DNA from: Heterocephalus glaber
Lineage: Eukaryota > Chordata > Mammalia > Rodentia > Bathyergidae
Length of the DNA stretch: 64,000 nt
Reading direction: 5' to 3'
Assembly: GCF_000247695.1 (NCBI RefSeq)
Contig: NW_004624795.1
Span: 3,533,672 to 3,597,671, forward strand
This document shows, piece by piece, positions 17,901 to 28,844 of the stretch; position 1 is the stretch's first letter; the number at the start of each line of letters is the position of its first letter. Position numbers and translations under genes: made by a program. The notes under the pieces are model-generated. The model ran no database searches and was not told the origin of the DNA. It saw nothing but the letters and a program-made list of their open reading frames with translations.

Positions 17901-18159
17901 AACAAACCCAAAATACACACGTGGCAAAATGTTAACAATCAGTCAAACATGGGGCAAACCTGTAATCTCAGCACTAGGGAGAGTGAGACAAGAGGACCTC
18001 AAATTCAAGGCCAGCCTGGACTACATGGGGAGACCCTATCTCAACCTCCCCTCCTCCACCAAAGTTAATTAACTGGAGAACCTAATGTAGTACAGTATAC
18101 AGGAATGTTAATATTATTCCATTAATTTTTCTATAATATTAAATTTTTCAAAATAAAAA

Positions 18160-18256
18160 CATACCTGATATCCCAGCACTTGGGAGGCTGAGCCAGGAGG
18201 CTTGCCATGAGTTTGAGGCCAGCCTAGACTACATAGTGAGTTTAAGGCTAGCCTGA
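18160..18256 (+). mobile_element. B1 SINE, 5' part (split by retrocopy)
   Basis: Reads CCCAGCACTTGGGAGGCTGA then the left-hand GAGTTTGAGGCCAGCCTAGAC repeat unit. It continues at 20576-20617 (GGCTAGCCTGAGCTACATAG ...) after the 2.3 kb insertion. Confidence 0.85.
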
Positions 18257-20575
18257 TCAAGGTACCTACCACTCCCTGCCTGTACCCCTTCCCTGGCTAC
18301 TTGAGGACATTGCATTTACCAGATTTGGTCATTTTCATTGAAATGGTTTCCAGTTTTCTTCCCAAATGCCATTGGTCTTTTCTTTTTAAGGAAAACATGA
18401 TGACTTTTATATTATAAACTTGAATTTATAAAATGTTAGTAAATTATTTTCAATGCTTGAGTGCATATTCAAAGCTCGAAGGCCAGAGCAGAGTCAGCTG
18501 TAGCATTTACTTTCATATTGTGCACTAACAAGATGCTATATCATTTTGTCTTCTGTCCAAAGTCTCCTGACTTTCACTGTGATTTAACCAAAATTTTGCT
18601 CTTCCATAATCTTACTCTGAAATGGAGGAGTTTGTGTGCCTTAGATTTAGGGAAATTGTGTTGTTAAATAGGGTAATACAGGGCTAAAAGAGTGTGTAAG
18701 TGTATATAGATTCCCCCATCTGTATTAAAATTATAGAGTTGAGTTTTACTAAGAGTGCAATTGCAAACCTTACCTGCATAGGAAAATAGTTCAATGCCAT
18801 TTTCCATCTTTTTATTTTCACTTACTGCTGCCAGGTGCAATTTTAAGTGTTCTTTGCTGGGGTAACTAAGTATATCTTTATTAGTGGCCTCTAGTCTCAA
18901 TGTGAGAAGAAACTGTCATGTTTTGTGGTAAAATAATTTAGGAATCCAGTTAAAGTGAAACTTTTTATCACCCCAAGTACCTATAGTACACTTATTTTTG
19001 AGCCAAATACAGTAAGTACTTTTACTTGATAGCTTACGCTACTCTGAACAGTATAAGTGGCCATTCCTAACTTGTTTGTGCCTGAAATGGTTTACATATT
19101 TTCCAGTTAAAGAGTAAGTTACAGTATTGCACCATTAAGTTATTTATTAGCCCTAACTGTGTTTGGTTTTAGACAAAGTTAACCCTTTTTTCCTTTTTCC
19201 TTGAGGTGGCAGGTAGGAAAAGCATCTGACTCTGCTATCAGTGTTAGAGAATGATCCTAAGTGTTCCTACCTTTAAGTTAGCTATTTCATTTGACATGGT
19301 AGGAGGTACCTTTGATTCTTACTCTGACATAGGGAAGGTGCTTTTGGACATTTCCGGCTGAGATAGGCAGGATGCCTGCCTGTCCTTTGATGGTTTAGAG
19401 AGCCCTGTTATCACATGGCCAAATAATGATGCTTTTCTTCTCAGTGCTCTTGTTAAGTGGACAATAGGCAGGCTGATTCAGTGTAATTATCTCAACTGTT
19501 CACCTGAAAAAATTCATGGGATGCCTTGTACATGCATCCCTAAGTTTTAAGAAATGGTGATAGTTGTCATACCCATTAATTTATTTTAACTTCTTCCTAA
19601 GCCTCTCAGCTTTGTATCTGTTCTCAGGGTTATAACTGCATGTTACTATCATCTGCAAAAAGGTACCAAAAATCCATAAATAAATACGAAATACATTTAT
19701 ACGTACATAAATTCCTTTTGTAAACCAGTCTTTGACAGTTTAGGCTTCATTTATAGAACTGTTCTCGTTCTTTGGACTGAACTAAGTTGTCATGGACTGA
19801 CTGGTTATCCAATTACCAATTTTTCTTTTTGTCCATACTGCTGAGACTTTTGTGTACAGATGCAGTGTTTTGGCTTAGATTTAGTTTCATCAGAAAAAGA
19901 ATGGGCCTGTGACTGTAAAAGTATGGCTGACAGTGGTAGCTTCTCAACTTCTGAAGGAAACCTAAGGGCTTTGGGAGAAAAGCATTTTTATGTGTTTTTG
20001 TTTTTGTTTTTTGGTTATGGTGCTATTCTTAAGGTTAACTTTGAATATGTGACACACACTCCTAAGTACCTTTAAGGAATATTAGTAAGTAATAGTTAAA
20101 ATGTTTACATTGAGCACTAGAACATATTTGACTGTTTTCTACTTCATGTGAAATACGCAGGGATTTAATGCACAGATGTACTTTAATGTTTAGGGTCAGA
20201 AGAAGACAGAAGTGGGTTTCAAAGTGAATGTGAACTGGTCCAGAAAGAAGTGCTATAGCTTTCCATCGCACTTGAAGTAACTTAATGATGTATATGAAAA
20301 AAAAAAAGGCTTTTTTTTAACTGTGGTTGTATATGTCCAAAGTCTTATGATTTTACTCATTTATAATTTTTTAAAAAATGTTTTGAAGTAGATTTGATTT
20401 TTACTTCCTTTCAAAGATTAATTTTACCCAAGCATATTAAGAGAAAAAATTCACACATTTAAAATAGATAAAGTTTAAGAAGTATTTTTTTCTTCCCATA
20501 TCCTACTTATTTAAAAAGGGTGTACTGACAATATGTAACTTCTGAATAAAAGTTAAAAAAAAAAAAAAAAAAAAA
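18257..20575 (+). pseudogene. Retrocopy of an unidentified mRNA 3' end
   Basis: A 2.3 kb SINE-free block ends with AATAAA (20545-20550) and a poly(A) run (20555-20577). It is flanked by a 13 bp target-site duplication AAGGCTAGCCTGA (18244-18256 and 20576-20588). It interrupts a B1 element whose two parts (18160-18256 and 20576-20617) join precisely when it is removed. These are the hallmarks of LINE-mediated retrotransposition of a polyadenylated transcript, probably 5'-truncated. No long reading frame is present, so it looks like 3' UTR. I do not recognise the parent gene. It is antisense to CDK12. Confidence 0.85.
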
Positions 20576-20994
20576 AAGGCTAGCCTGAGCTACATAGTGC
20601 AACTCTTGTCTCAAAAAAATCAAAATAAAAACACAGCCAGGCATGGTTCGACATGCCTGTAATCCCAGCACTTCGGAAGCTGAAGCCAGTAAGACTGTTA
20701 CAAATTCAAGACTAGCCTGAACTACACAGCAAGACTGTTTCAAAAAAAATAAATAAGTAAATACGTAAATAAGGAGACAATAGTTAAAATTAAAGCTAGC
20801 CTTATCAATAAATAAACATGATACAATGGGTTGTCTAGGCCTCAAATTCTAATTCTTTCTTCCTAAGTAATGTCATGAATGTGGTCTTTTTCACTTAAAA
20901 GCAAAGATCAACATCAAAGGCACTTCCTATTCATAAGAGCATTTTGGAAAGACATGCATTAAAGTAGTTTGACAAAGTTTAAAAACAGAAAATA

Positions 20995-21057
20995 GCTGCG
21001 CAAGAGCAAGGACCCAAGTTCAATCCCCAGTACCAAAAAAACCCCCAAAAAACAAAT
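20995..21057 (+). mobile_element. 5'-truncated ID-like SINE
   Basis: Only the 3' half of the SINE (GCAAGGACCCAAGTTCAATC and GTACC then A-rich). It is bracketed by the 14 bp duplication AAAAACAGAAAATA at 20981-20994 and 21058-21071, which proves it inserted already truncated. Confidence 0.85.
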
Positions 21058-21119
21058 AAAAACAGAAAATACACTTAGATCAAGAGGGTTAATTTTTTCT
21101 AGTTAACTATGAGACTTAC

Positions 21120-21998
21120 CTATCTATGTCATCGTCTCCAAGTAACAAGGGTGGGAGAGGCAGAGGAGGCAACGTTGAAGTTTTCAGGTGTGGAATAGCA
21201 GCTGTTACAGATACTTGAGTCTTCACAGAAATCTGTACAGGGGGCTGAGAATTTGCCTGAGAGGATAGAGTAGATGTCCTTGGGTGAGTAGAAGGGGGCA
21301 AAGCTGAAGTACTGGGAGCAGGAACCTGACTGAATGCTGGTTGGGGAGGAGGCAGAGGTGGTTGCTGTGGAACAGCTGGTAGTGGAGGTAAAGGTGGTAA
21401 TGGGGGTGTCTGAGGGGGAGGGGTGGTAGTTGGTAAAGGGGGTGAAGTAACTGTGGGGAGAGGTGGAGGGGTCTCCTTTTCTGGTATCTCTGGCTCCTTT
21501 GGAGCAACAATCTCCTCTTTCAGTGTTATGGGTTTAGAGTCTTTTGTTCCCTGTACTTTCAAATCTTTCATAATAGGGTGCTTCTCAGAGTTCTCATCCA
21601 ACTTTACTTTCCCTGTATCTAAAGAATTTTTGACCTCTGTGTTTGAATGTGTTACATTCAGCAGTTCAGTATCTGGGGAACATTTTTCCAATTTTACACT
21701 TTTGGGTAACTTTTTAGACTCCAAGCCTGAATCCTTAGCCTCCACTGAACTATTCTCTTTTTTAGGCAAAAATATAGGTGACCCCTTGGACTCCTTTCCA
21801 TCCATTTTTGCTGCTGCTGCAGCAGCAGCTCTTTCCTTCTTTTTTCTACTGAGTTCAGCTCCCAGGCTGGAATTCAATGGAAGTCTGACAGGTGAGATAC
21901 TGGAATGACGACTGCGTGACCCGGATCTCTTCTTTTTACTATGGGAAGATGAGTGTCTTGAATATGCAGGACTTCTACTTCTGGACTTCATGGATTTC
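21120..21998 (-). CDS. CDK12: CDK12 coding exon 2 (RS tail and Pro-rich region)
   Basis: 879 bases, exactly 293 codons (349-641). The acceptor TTCCACTAG ends at 21999 and the donor is AG/GTAAGT at 21120/21119. The exon begins with KSMKSRSRSPAYSRHSS, has an alanine run (about residues 411-418), a Lys/Glu-rich middle, then a dense proline tract (PPPLP, PPLPP and TPPPQTPP motifs) that can bind SH3 or WW domains. The first codon, shared with exon 1, reads Arg, giving LPRKS at the junction. The human protein as I recall it has LPSRKS there. The GC-rich proline tract accounts for the long antisense open frame on the other strand, which I do not annotate. Confidence 0.96.
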
Positions 21999-22524
21999 CT
22001 AGTGGAAGAATAGAAAGTTTAAAATGGATAGACTACTACAACATATGGAGGAAAATAATCAGCAAACAATCTATAGAATACTGTAACTTTAAACCCATTT
22101 TTGAGTAATTTATCAATCCAAAAATAATTAGCTGGGCATGGTGGTGCATGCCTGTAATCCCAGCTGGCACTCTGGGAGGCTCAGGCAGGAAGTTCCACAA
22201 GTTCAAACCCAGCCTGGGCAACTTAGTGACTTAGGAGATCCTGTCTCAAAAAATAAAATAAAGCTGGATGTGCAGACATACACCTGTACACCAGCACTTG
22301 GGAGGGCGAGTCAGGATTGCTGTGATTTGAGGCCAGCCTAGGCTACATAATGAGTTCAGGACCAGCCCTAACTACATAGTGAGACTTTGTCTCAAAAAAA
22401 TAAAATTAAATTAAAATTAAAAATAAAAGGAGCCGGGGGAGGAGGCACATGCCTGTAATCCCAGCACTTGGGAGGCTGGGGCAGGAGGACTGCTGCTAGT
22501 TTGAGGCCAGCCTGGGCTACATAG

Positions 22525-23006
22525 NNNNNNNNNNNNNNNNNNNNNNNNNNNNNNNNNNNNNNNNNNNNNNNNNNNNNNNNNNNNNNNNNNNNNNNNNNNN
22601 NNNNNNNNNNNNNNNNNNNNNNNNNNNNNNNNNNNNNNNNNNNNNNNNNNNNNNNNNNNNNNNNNNNNNNNNNNNNNNNNNNNNNNNNNNNNNNNNNNNN
22701 NNNNNNNNNNNNNNNNNNNNNNNNNNNNNNNNNNNNNNNNNNNNNNNNNNNNNNNNNNNNNNNNNNNNNNNNNNNNNNNNNNNNNNNNNNNNNNNNNNNN
22801 NNNNNNNNNNNNNNNNNNNNNNNNNNNNNNNNNNNNNNNNNNNNNNNNNNNNNNNNNNNNNNNNNNNNNNNNNNNNNNNNNNNNNNNNNNNNNNNNNNNN
22901 NNNNNNNNNNNNNNNNNNNNNNNNNNNNNNNNNNNNNNNNNNNNNNNNNNNNNNNNNNNNNNNNNNNNNNNNNNNNNNNNNNNNNNNNNNNNNNNNNNNN
23001 NNNNNN
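22525..23006. other. Assembly gap (482 N)
   Basis: Unresolved bases inside a plus-strand B1. The right edge is a G-rich purine repeat, which probably caused the sequencing failure. Confidence 0.99.
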
Positions 23007-23052
23007 GGGAGGGGGAGGGAGAGGGGGAGGGAGAGGGGGAGGGGGGGGGAGG
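23007..23052. repeat. G-rich purine simple repeat at gap edge
   Basis: Alternating GGGAGG and GAGAGGGGGAGG units end in a G run. The G runs make G-quadruplex formation likely. The true length is unknown because the tract enters the gap. Confidence 0.8.
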
Positions 23053-23064
23053 TGTGCCACACTA

Positions 23065-23280
23065 ATATAGGATGTTAACCGTAAGAGAAATTAGGTGCAG
23101 GAATACATCAGAACTCTTAGTACTACTTTTGTTTTGTTTTGGTACCGGGGATTGAACTCAGGACCTTGCGCTTGCGCTGCAAGCGCCGGAACCACTGAGC
23201 TAAATCCCCACCCTCTCAGTACTACTTTTGTAATTTTTCTGTAAATCTAAAACTATCCTAAAAAAATAAAGTTCAGTAAA
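23065..23280 (+). mobile_element. Ancient L1 3' end, split by an ID-like SINE
   Basis: Sequence such as TTTTTCTGTAAATCTAAAAC and AAAAAAATAAAGTTC is typical of old L1M 3' ends. A minus-strand tRNA-derived SINE (23127-23215) interrupts it, and AGTACTACTTTTG is repeated on both sides as target-site duplication. Confidence 0.65.
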
Positions 23281-24722
23281 TACAGATTAGAAAGAACTAA
23301 ATTCTGCATGAAAACACATTTTAATCATATACAGTCAAAATTATCTACTACTAATTTAATTGAAAGACGATGAACCAATATTCTTTCCCATGTTGGAAAA
23401 CTAATAGCCACATTCACAATCCTTAATTTCAGAATTTTGGTTTTAATCTTTGATACAGTAAAAAGATCATTAAAAAAGACATACTCTATAGTAAAGGTGG
23501 GTTATCAATTAGAAAGTTAAAGGTTACTTTTACCAAACCCTAACTTTTTAAACTAGAGAGCTATTTAATAGGCAGATCCTAGAAAAATATGTTGCTCCTT
23601 AGTCTTAATTTTTAAAAAGTTGTGCCATGGTGGACAAATCCCCAGTATATGAAAGTATCTACAAGAATGCAAGTAAGAAAATGTTTTACCAAAATAATTA
23701 CAAGTTTTCAAAATATGACACCTCCTGGTCCTTTTAATATAAAATAACTTTCCATCACGTTTTTAGGAACTCATAGGCAAGGTATTACTGTAGGTCCAAT
23801 TAATTTTCTTCATAAGGGAGGACTGGGAAATAAAATCTGGACATCTATGGGGTAGATTATTCTAACTTGAAACCCCATCTCTTTTAATTTCTTTTACATT
23901 TTACGAACACTTACCCTGCTTAAGCCCCAAGTGAGGCAAAACCAAAAAACAAGCCCAAAAATGTGACAAAAAAAGAGATGACTGTACAAAACATAATTTG
24001 TCAATTACTGTAAAACAAATTGTTCCTATTCAAGTTTATCACAATTTCCCTTTATCTCTGATCATTAAGACTGATATGAATCAAAATATTTCAAAACAAA
24101 AAGCATTAAAGCCAGGCCTGGTGGCACATGCTTGTGGAGGCTGAGGCAGGAGGATCACTAGGAGTTAAAAGAAGCCAGTCTTGGCTAGTGAAGTCAAGGA
24201 CAGCCTAAACTACATAGTGAGACCATATCTCAAAAACAGTAACAACAAGGGCTGTGCCTGCCAGGCAAGCTCAAGATCTTGAATCCATCCCTGGTACCAG
24301 GGAAAAAACAACAGAAGAAACAGTAACAATCCAACCAAACAACAAAAAAAACCCCCATCAACATATATGTGTAAGGGAAACGACTCCTGTGGTAGCCATA
24401 CTACACTGTTTTGGGAAGTTTACTCCGAAAATTAGACATATAAAATTATTATTGGAGAGATGGGGATTTAGCTCAGTGGCATAGTGCCTGCCTCGCAAGC
24501 ACAGGTCCTGAGTTCAATCCCTGGTACTAAAAAAAAAAAAAAGAAAAGAAAAAGATTATTGGAATTAATAGTATTGAAAAACAACAAACACATGAACATG
24601 ATGATGTAAGATACTGAAAGTAGTTAATAGTATTACCAAATATCCACTCACCCCTAAGAAAACTAATACATCTCATAAATATTTGGCTGAAATTATTCTC
24701 TGCTTAAATTATAGCTGAAATG

Positions 24723-24814
24723 GGCCGGGGATTTAGCTCAGTGGTTTTGCTGCCTGCTGCGCAAGTGCAAGGACCCGAGTTCGATCCCTGACACCAAAAA
24801 ACAAAAAAACAAAT
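24723..24814 (+). mobile_element. Young ID-like SINE with 17 bp target-site duplication
   Basis: Full-length tRNA-derived SINE with A box TAGCTCAGTGG, B box GAGTTCGATCC and an A-rich tail. It is flanked by a perfect duplication AAATTATAGCTGAAATG at 24706-24722 and 24815-24831. Confidence 0.92.
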
Positions 24815-26339
24815 AAATTATAGCTGAAATGAAACATCTCTATCCCAGAGTAAATGCCTAAAATCCTAAACGCTAAGTAATGCTAGCCTACCATGCACTA
24901 CCAAGTATTGCTTCGTCTTTCAGCATGACCCAATCTTCCAAAGGAACTCTGCTACAAACCCTTCAAGTTTAAACAGAAGCTTGTTGTAAATAGGATATTT
25001 GGGTGGTCATCTACTTGTGGTATTTCTAATGATATAAAAAAGGCGGAGAGGAGATAAGAAATATGTAAATACAGGCAGCAATAAGTAATTTGTCTACTAA
25101 AACACATGCACTTTTCCCCCTGAACTGTAAGGTATCACACAGTTGGAATGAAACTGTTACCATTAATCATTGCTAATTTGGTATATGTAGACACTGCATT
25201 TGTGCCAAAGCATTTTCAGTCTTTTATTTTTATTTATATTTATTTATTTATTTAAGTTTTTTGAGACAGGGTCTTGCTATGTAGTTCAGACTGGCGTTGA
25301 ACTATGTAGTCAGGCTGGCCTCAAACTTGTGGTGAGCCTCCTGGCTCAGCCTGCTGAATGTTGGGATTACAGCGGTGCACCACTGCACCCAGCTCCAGTC
25401 TTTAAAAATGATAGTGTTTCAATGTCCTCTAAGGAAAAAAAAAAAAGAATACTATAGATGGGATCTTTACGTTCCTCTCACTACAAAATGCTTGTACTTA
25501 CTGTCAAGAATTCCAACAAATGAGGAAAGATATGCAATGTACACATATAATCATATAGTGCTCTATATAAGCAAATAAAAATGTCCACATATCTCTGGGA
25601 ATTTATGTACCATTCATATTTGCATCTTCAACCACCACATTGTGTCTCCAATTTCTTCTATATTTATTTTTGCTACTGTTGCACTGGTTTCAATTAGAGA
25701 GTAGTGGTTCCTAAACACACATAAGAGAACTTCAGGTATGCTATTTTCTCTAAGAATTCAAAAGGAATTACTGCCAAAAACCAGTCCTTAACTGATATTT
25801 GCTTTAGTGGTTTAGCCTTCTCTATTCCTACACCCTCGGACAATAAAAAGTCTTCGAAATGCCTTAATGGAAATACTCTCTCAAAAATATTCTGAGAATA
25901 CTTCTTAGACTTCCTTTAAAAACTATGCAATTTTGCTGGGCATGGTAACACAAGCCTGTAATCCCAGCACTCAGAGGCGGTGGCATGAGGATCACCTGGT
26001 GTTCAAGGCCAGCCTGGGCTACATACTGAGTTCAAAGCCAGCCCGAATTACCTTGTCTCAAAAAAAAAAGATAAAAATTACTATGCTGGCCCAGGGATTT
26101 AGCTCAGTGGTTCTGCTGCCTCCCTTGCAAGCGCAAGGTCCGGAGTTCAATCCCCAGTACCAAAAAAACAACAAAAGAACTACCATGCAATTTTACAAAA
26201 GGTACACTTAAGGCTTATGCATTTCACTGTATATAATTTTACCCTTCAGCCCTCCAAAAAAATTGGACACTAGAAAATAGGATACATGCTAAAATATTTA
26301 AAATATACTGACTGGAACTTAATTTGAGACAAATCGAGA

Positions 26340-26490
26340 TGAACTGATGGAGAGAGCAATAGATGTGTGATAAAATACACGGCAAATATTAATTGTAGAA
26401 TCTAGGTGTAAGATACATAGCTGTTGACTTAATTCTTTCAACCTGTGTTTGAAAAATTTTTATGGTAAAATGGGGAGAAAATATAAAGGA
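26340..26490 (+). mobile_element. Ancient L1 3' end
   Basis: Contains TTCTTTCAACCTGTGTTTGA then AAAATTTTTATGGTAAAATG, a diverged version of the common L1M terminal sequence. It is short and old. Confidence 0.55.
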
Positions 26491-26669
26491 ACCTCAGCCC
26501 TCGACAGATAGGAGCTTTGCAGTTCAACAAATTCATGCTAGTTTTTGAAGAATTATAATTTTGTCAACAAAAAGTATACTGACATTAAACACATGGATGG
26601 GTTTCTTCATATTAACATCATTTCATTTTTTGAAAGTTTCAAAAAGTGTTCAACATTATCCTCACAGAA

Positions 26670-26880
26670 TTTACTGAGCAGTACTATATACAAAATACTA
26701 TGCTATGCATTTCATATTTACTAATTTAATCCTCCCAAGAATCCTAGAAGTAGGTAGTTATTCCCGTTTTACACATGAAAAAACTTAGGCATGAAGAAAT
26801 TAAATCATTTGCCAAAATCACAAAATAACACTAGAATTCCACTCATGTTTAACTAAAGCTCATGTTCTGCTTTTGTGAAC
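26670..26880 (+). mobile_element. MIR SINE
   Basis: Follows the MIR core: a TACTATGCTATGCATTTCAT part, AATTTAATCCTCCCAAGAAT, TTTTACACATGAAAAAACTT, then TTAAATCATTTGCCAAAATC. An ancient mammal-wide repeat. Confidence 0.75.
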
Positions 26881-27798
26881 AGAAGTGAGTCTACAAAGAA
26901 GGTGCAGTTCTTCATTTCCTAGGAATGAGAACGCAGTTTTCCACAGGTAATTCACTGTAATGCTGAAATTTCAAACTGATACGACTTTCTCAAAAAAATT
27001 TCACAGTGAAGGCATTACCGTATTTTTAGAGAAAAATTCTGAAACTTGCCAGTGCTCACAAGGTAAGTCAATAGAGATGCTGTACAGAAAACCAAACTGT
27101 CCTTGGAACCCGTTTCTTCTAGACTATATTGTCAAAAATAAGACTGCAAGGACCGGGGATTTAGCTCAATAGCACAGCGACTGCCTCACAAGTGCAAGGT
27201 CCTGCGTTCAATCCCCAGTACGGGAGGAGGTGGGGAGGACTGCCTGATCAGCTGAGTTTCCACTAAAATGTGTTAGAAGATAGGGGGCCCTTTAAGTTTT
27301 AAGAGTGTCAATTAGACAATGAATAAACTTACAGCTTTGGGCACTCAGCAGACAGCACAAATGGTAGGATGACCTGGCAAAGGGTACCAAGATAATACTA
27401 CAAATGAAAATTAGGAATTTCTCAAGTCTCCAATCAGGTCCAGTAAAGTTAAGTACTAATATCAAGGTGATTTGTAAAAATTTAAGCTAAAGCAACAGAA
27501 ATTGCTAGACGAACTGTGGGAACTAGAGCAACACCATGCACTAATTAGACAGAAGCATGTTTTTTCTCACACAGAAGCTTACAACTGAAGCTCCCATTTC
27601 TGACAATGGGAGTACCTACCTTTAGCTGGTGGAGCCAAGTGAAATCTTTACTTCTAAAATTCTGGGTTAAGACCAGATTCACCTACTTGAATACTAGGCA
27701 GCAGCGAAGTGTCCTACACAATGATCAACACTGGTGACTTAAAATGTTATCATAACTACCAGTCCCCCACAACCCACCCTACGAGACAGACAGCTTAC

Positions 27799-28844
27799 CT
27801 GGGGAGTGGACTCCGACTCAGAGACCGCTTGCTCAGGAATGGACTGCTGGATCGCCTTCGACCGTAAGGACTGGGTGATCTCCCGCTGTAAGAGCCGCTC
27901 CTTTCATAGCTCGAGGACCGTCTCCGACTATAGGGACTCACAGACCTCTGTCGTCTACTGTAGGGGCTGGGCGACCGGGTGCTGGACTGGTAGGCAGAAG
28001 GCTCCTTGTAAAGTGGGCTGATCGACTGCCTTCTTGAGGTACTTCCAGGACTCTTCTTGTAGGAGTCGTAATTGCTAGAGGTGTGAGACCTTGGGGGACT
28101 AAGGTCATAATCTTGGCCATAAGAAGCGCCTGAGGGGCTGTCATCTTGTTTGGAGCTGTCTGACCATTTCCTGTGGGGACTTCTGGATCTCCGTTTTGGG
28201 CTGTCCATGGTTTTGTAACTTTTGGGTGTTTCCTTTTTCCGATGACTTTTACTCCGGTCCTTGTGTCCAGACTTCAGCTCCCGTTCCTTCCGAGCCTTCT
28301 CCTTATGGAGTTTGGATGACCTCGACTCCCTGCTGCTGCTTTTAGACAGCTGCGCCTTCCCATAGTCATCATTCTCCTCATTTGAACGCTTGGAACTTCC
28401 CGATGTCCGGTCTTTCATCGTTGCCGACTTGCTGGGGACTTCTTGGTTCTTTTCTTTTTCGGTCGGTTTAGTTTTTAGCAAGTCCCGGGAACGTCTGTGC
28501 TGGTGGTGACGATGTTTGTGCAGGCGGTCACTTCGATCAGTTCCACGACGTTCATCGTTCTCCCTCCTGTCTAATTTGAAGGCCATGTCGTCAGAGAAGG
28601 TGTCTGAATCAGAGCTGATGTCATCGTACTCCACCAAAGGTTTGATAACTGTGCCCAACGATGGTGCTTCTGGGGTCACCAAGCCTATGTCTTTGGAGTG
28701 CTTGGACTTGTGCCGCTTGTGCTTCGACACCAAGCGGTGACGCTCTCTGCTGTTGGAGCTGCCACCTCCCGAGGACGGCTGCGAAGTTCCAGAAGCTCCT
28801 CCACTCGCGTCCTTCTTGCTCCCATGTCTCTCGGAATTGGGCAT
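27799..28844 (-). CDS. CDK12: CDK12 coding exon 1 (RS-rich N-terminus)
   Basis: Encodes codons 1-348 plus two bases. I chose the ATG at 28844-28842 because it begins MPNSERHG, the conserved CDK12 start. The open frame continues upstream to 28910, but only through a GTG codon, so that extension is not supported. The product is highly charged: an early Ser/Gly-rich stretch, a basic HKRHKSKHSK cluster, an acidic stretch ISSDSDTFSDD at about 78-88, then many RS, SR and SP dipeptides typical of splicing-speckle proteins. In the family this RS domain directs nuclear-speckle localisation and links to RNA processing. The donor reads CCCAG/GTAAGC at 27799/27798. Confidence 0.97.

Larger units (their letters stand above)
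8097..21119 (-). other. CDK12 intron 2 (13 kb)
   Basis: The largest intron in the window. B1 copies: -8325-8445, +9085-9192, +9785-9930, +12710-12850, -14606-14730, -15480-15625, +16938-17072, +17943-18050, +20634-20755. ID-like SINEs: +9201-9287, +9997-10087, -11480-11565, -11853-11940, -12027-12109, -12430-12521, +12569-12655, +12856-12932, +13456-13541, -13716-13794, +14239-14327, +14353-14442, -15909-15987. B1-dID dimers: +12177-12312, +15121-15292, +16097-16280, +17140-17323, +17622-17905. Nothing recognisable in 10090-11470, 13800-14235 or 16370-16820. Confidence 0.75.
21999..27798 (-). other. CDK12 intron 1
   Basis: Contains a B1-dID-type monomer (+22131-22262), B1 copies (+22262-22405, +22431 to the gap, +24110-24245, -25255-25395, +25936-26060), ID-like SINEs (-23127-23215, +24458-24552, +24723-24814, +26089-26170, +27149-27232), two ancient L1 3' ends (23065-23280, 26340-26490), a MIR (26670-26880) and the assembly gap. 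23281-24105, 25560-25930 and 27240-27798 show nothing I recognise. Confidence 0.75.

Noticed and set aside
21423..21908. 161-codon antisense frame opposite CDK12 exon 2, and similar frames opposite exon 1
   Set aside because: Shadows of the coding strand caused by Pro/Ser-rich codons; no independent support.
22392..23062. Open frames spanning N
   Set aside because: They cross the assembly gap and read B1 and G-rich repeat sequence.
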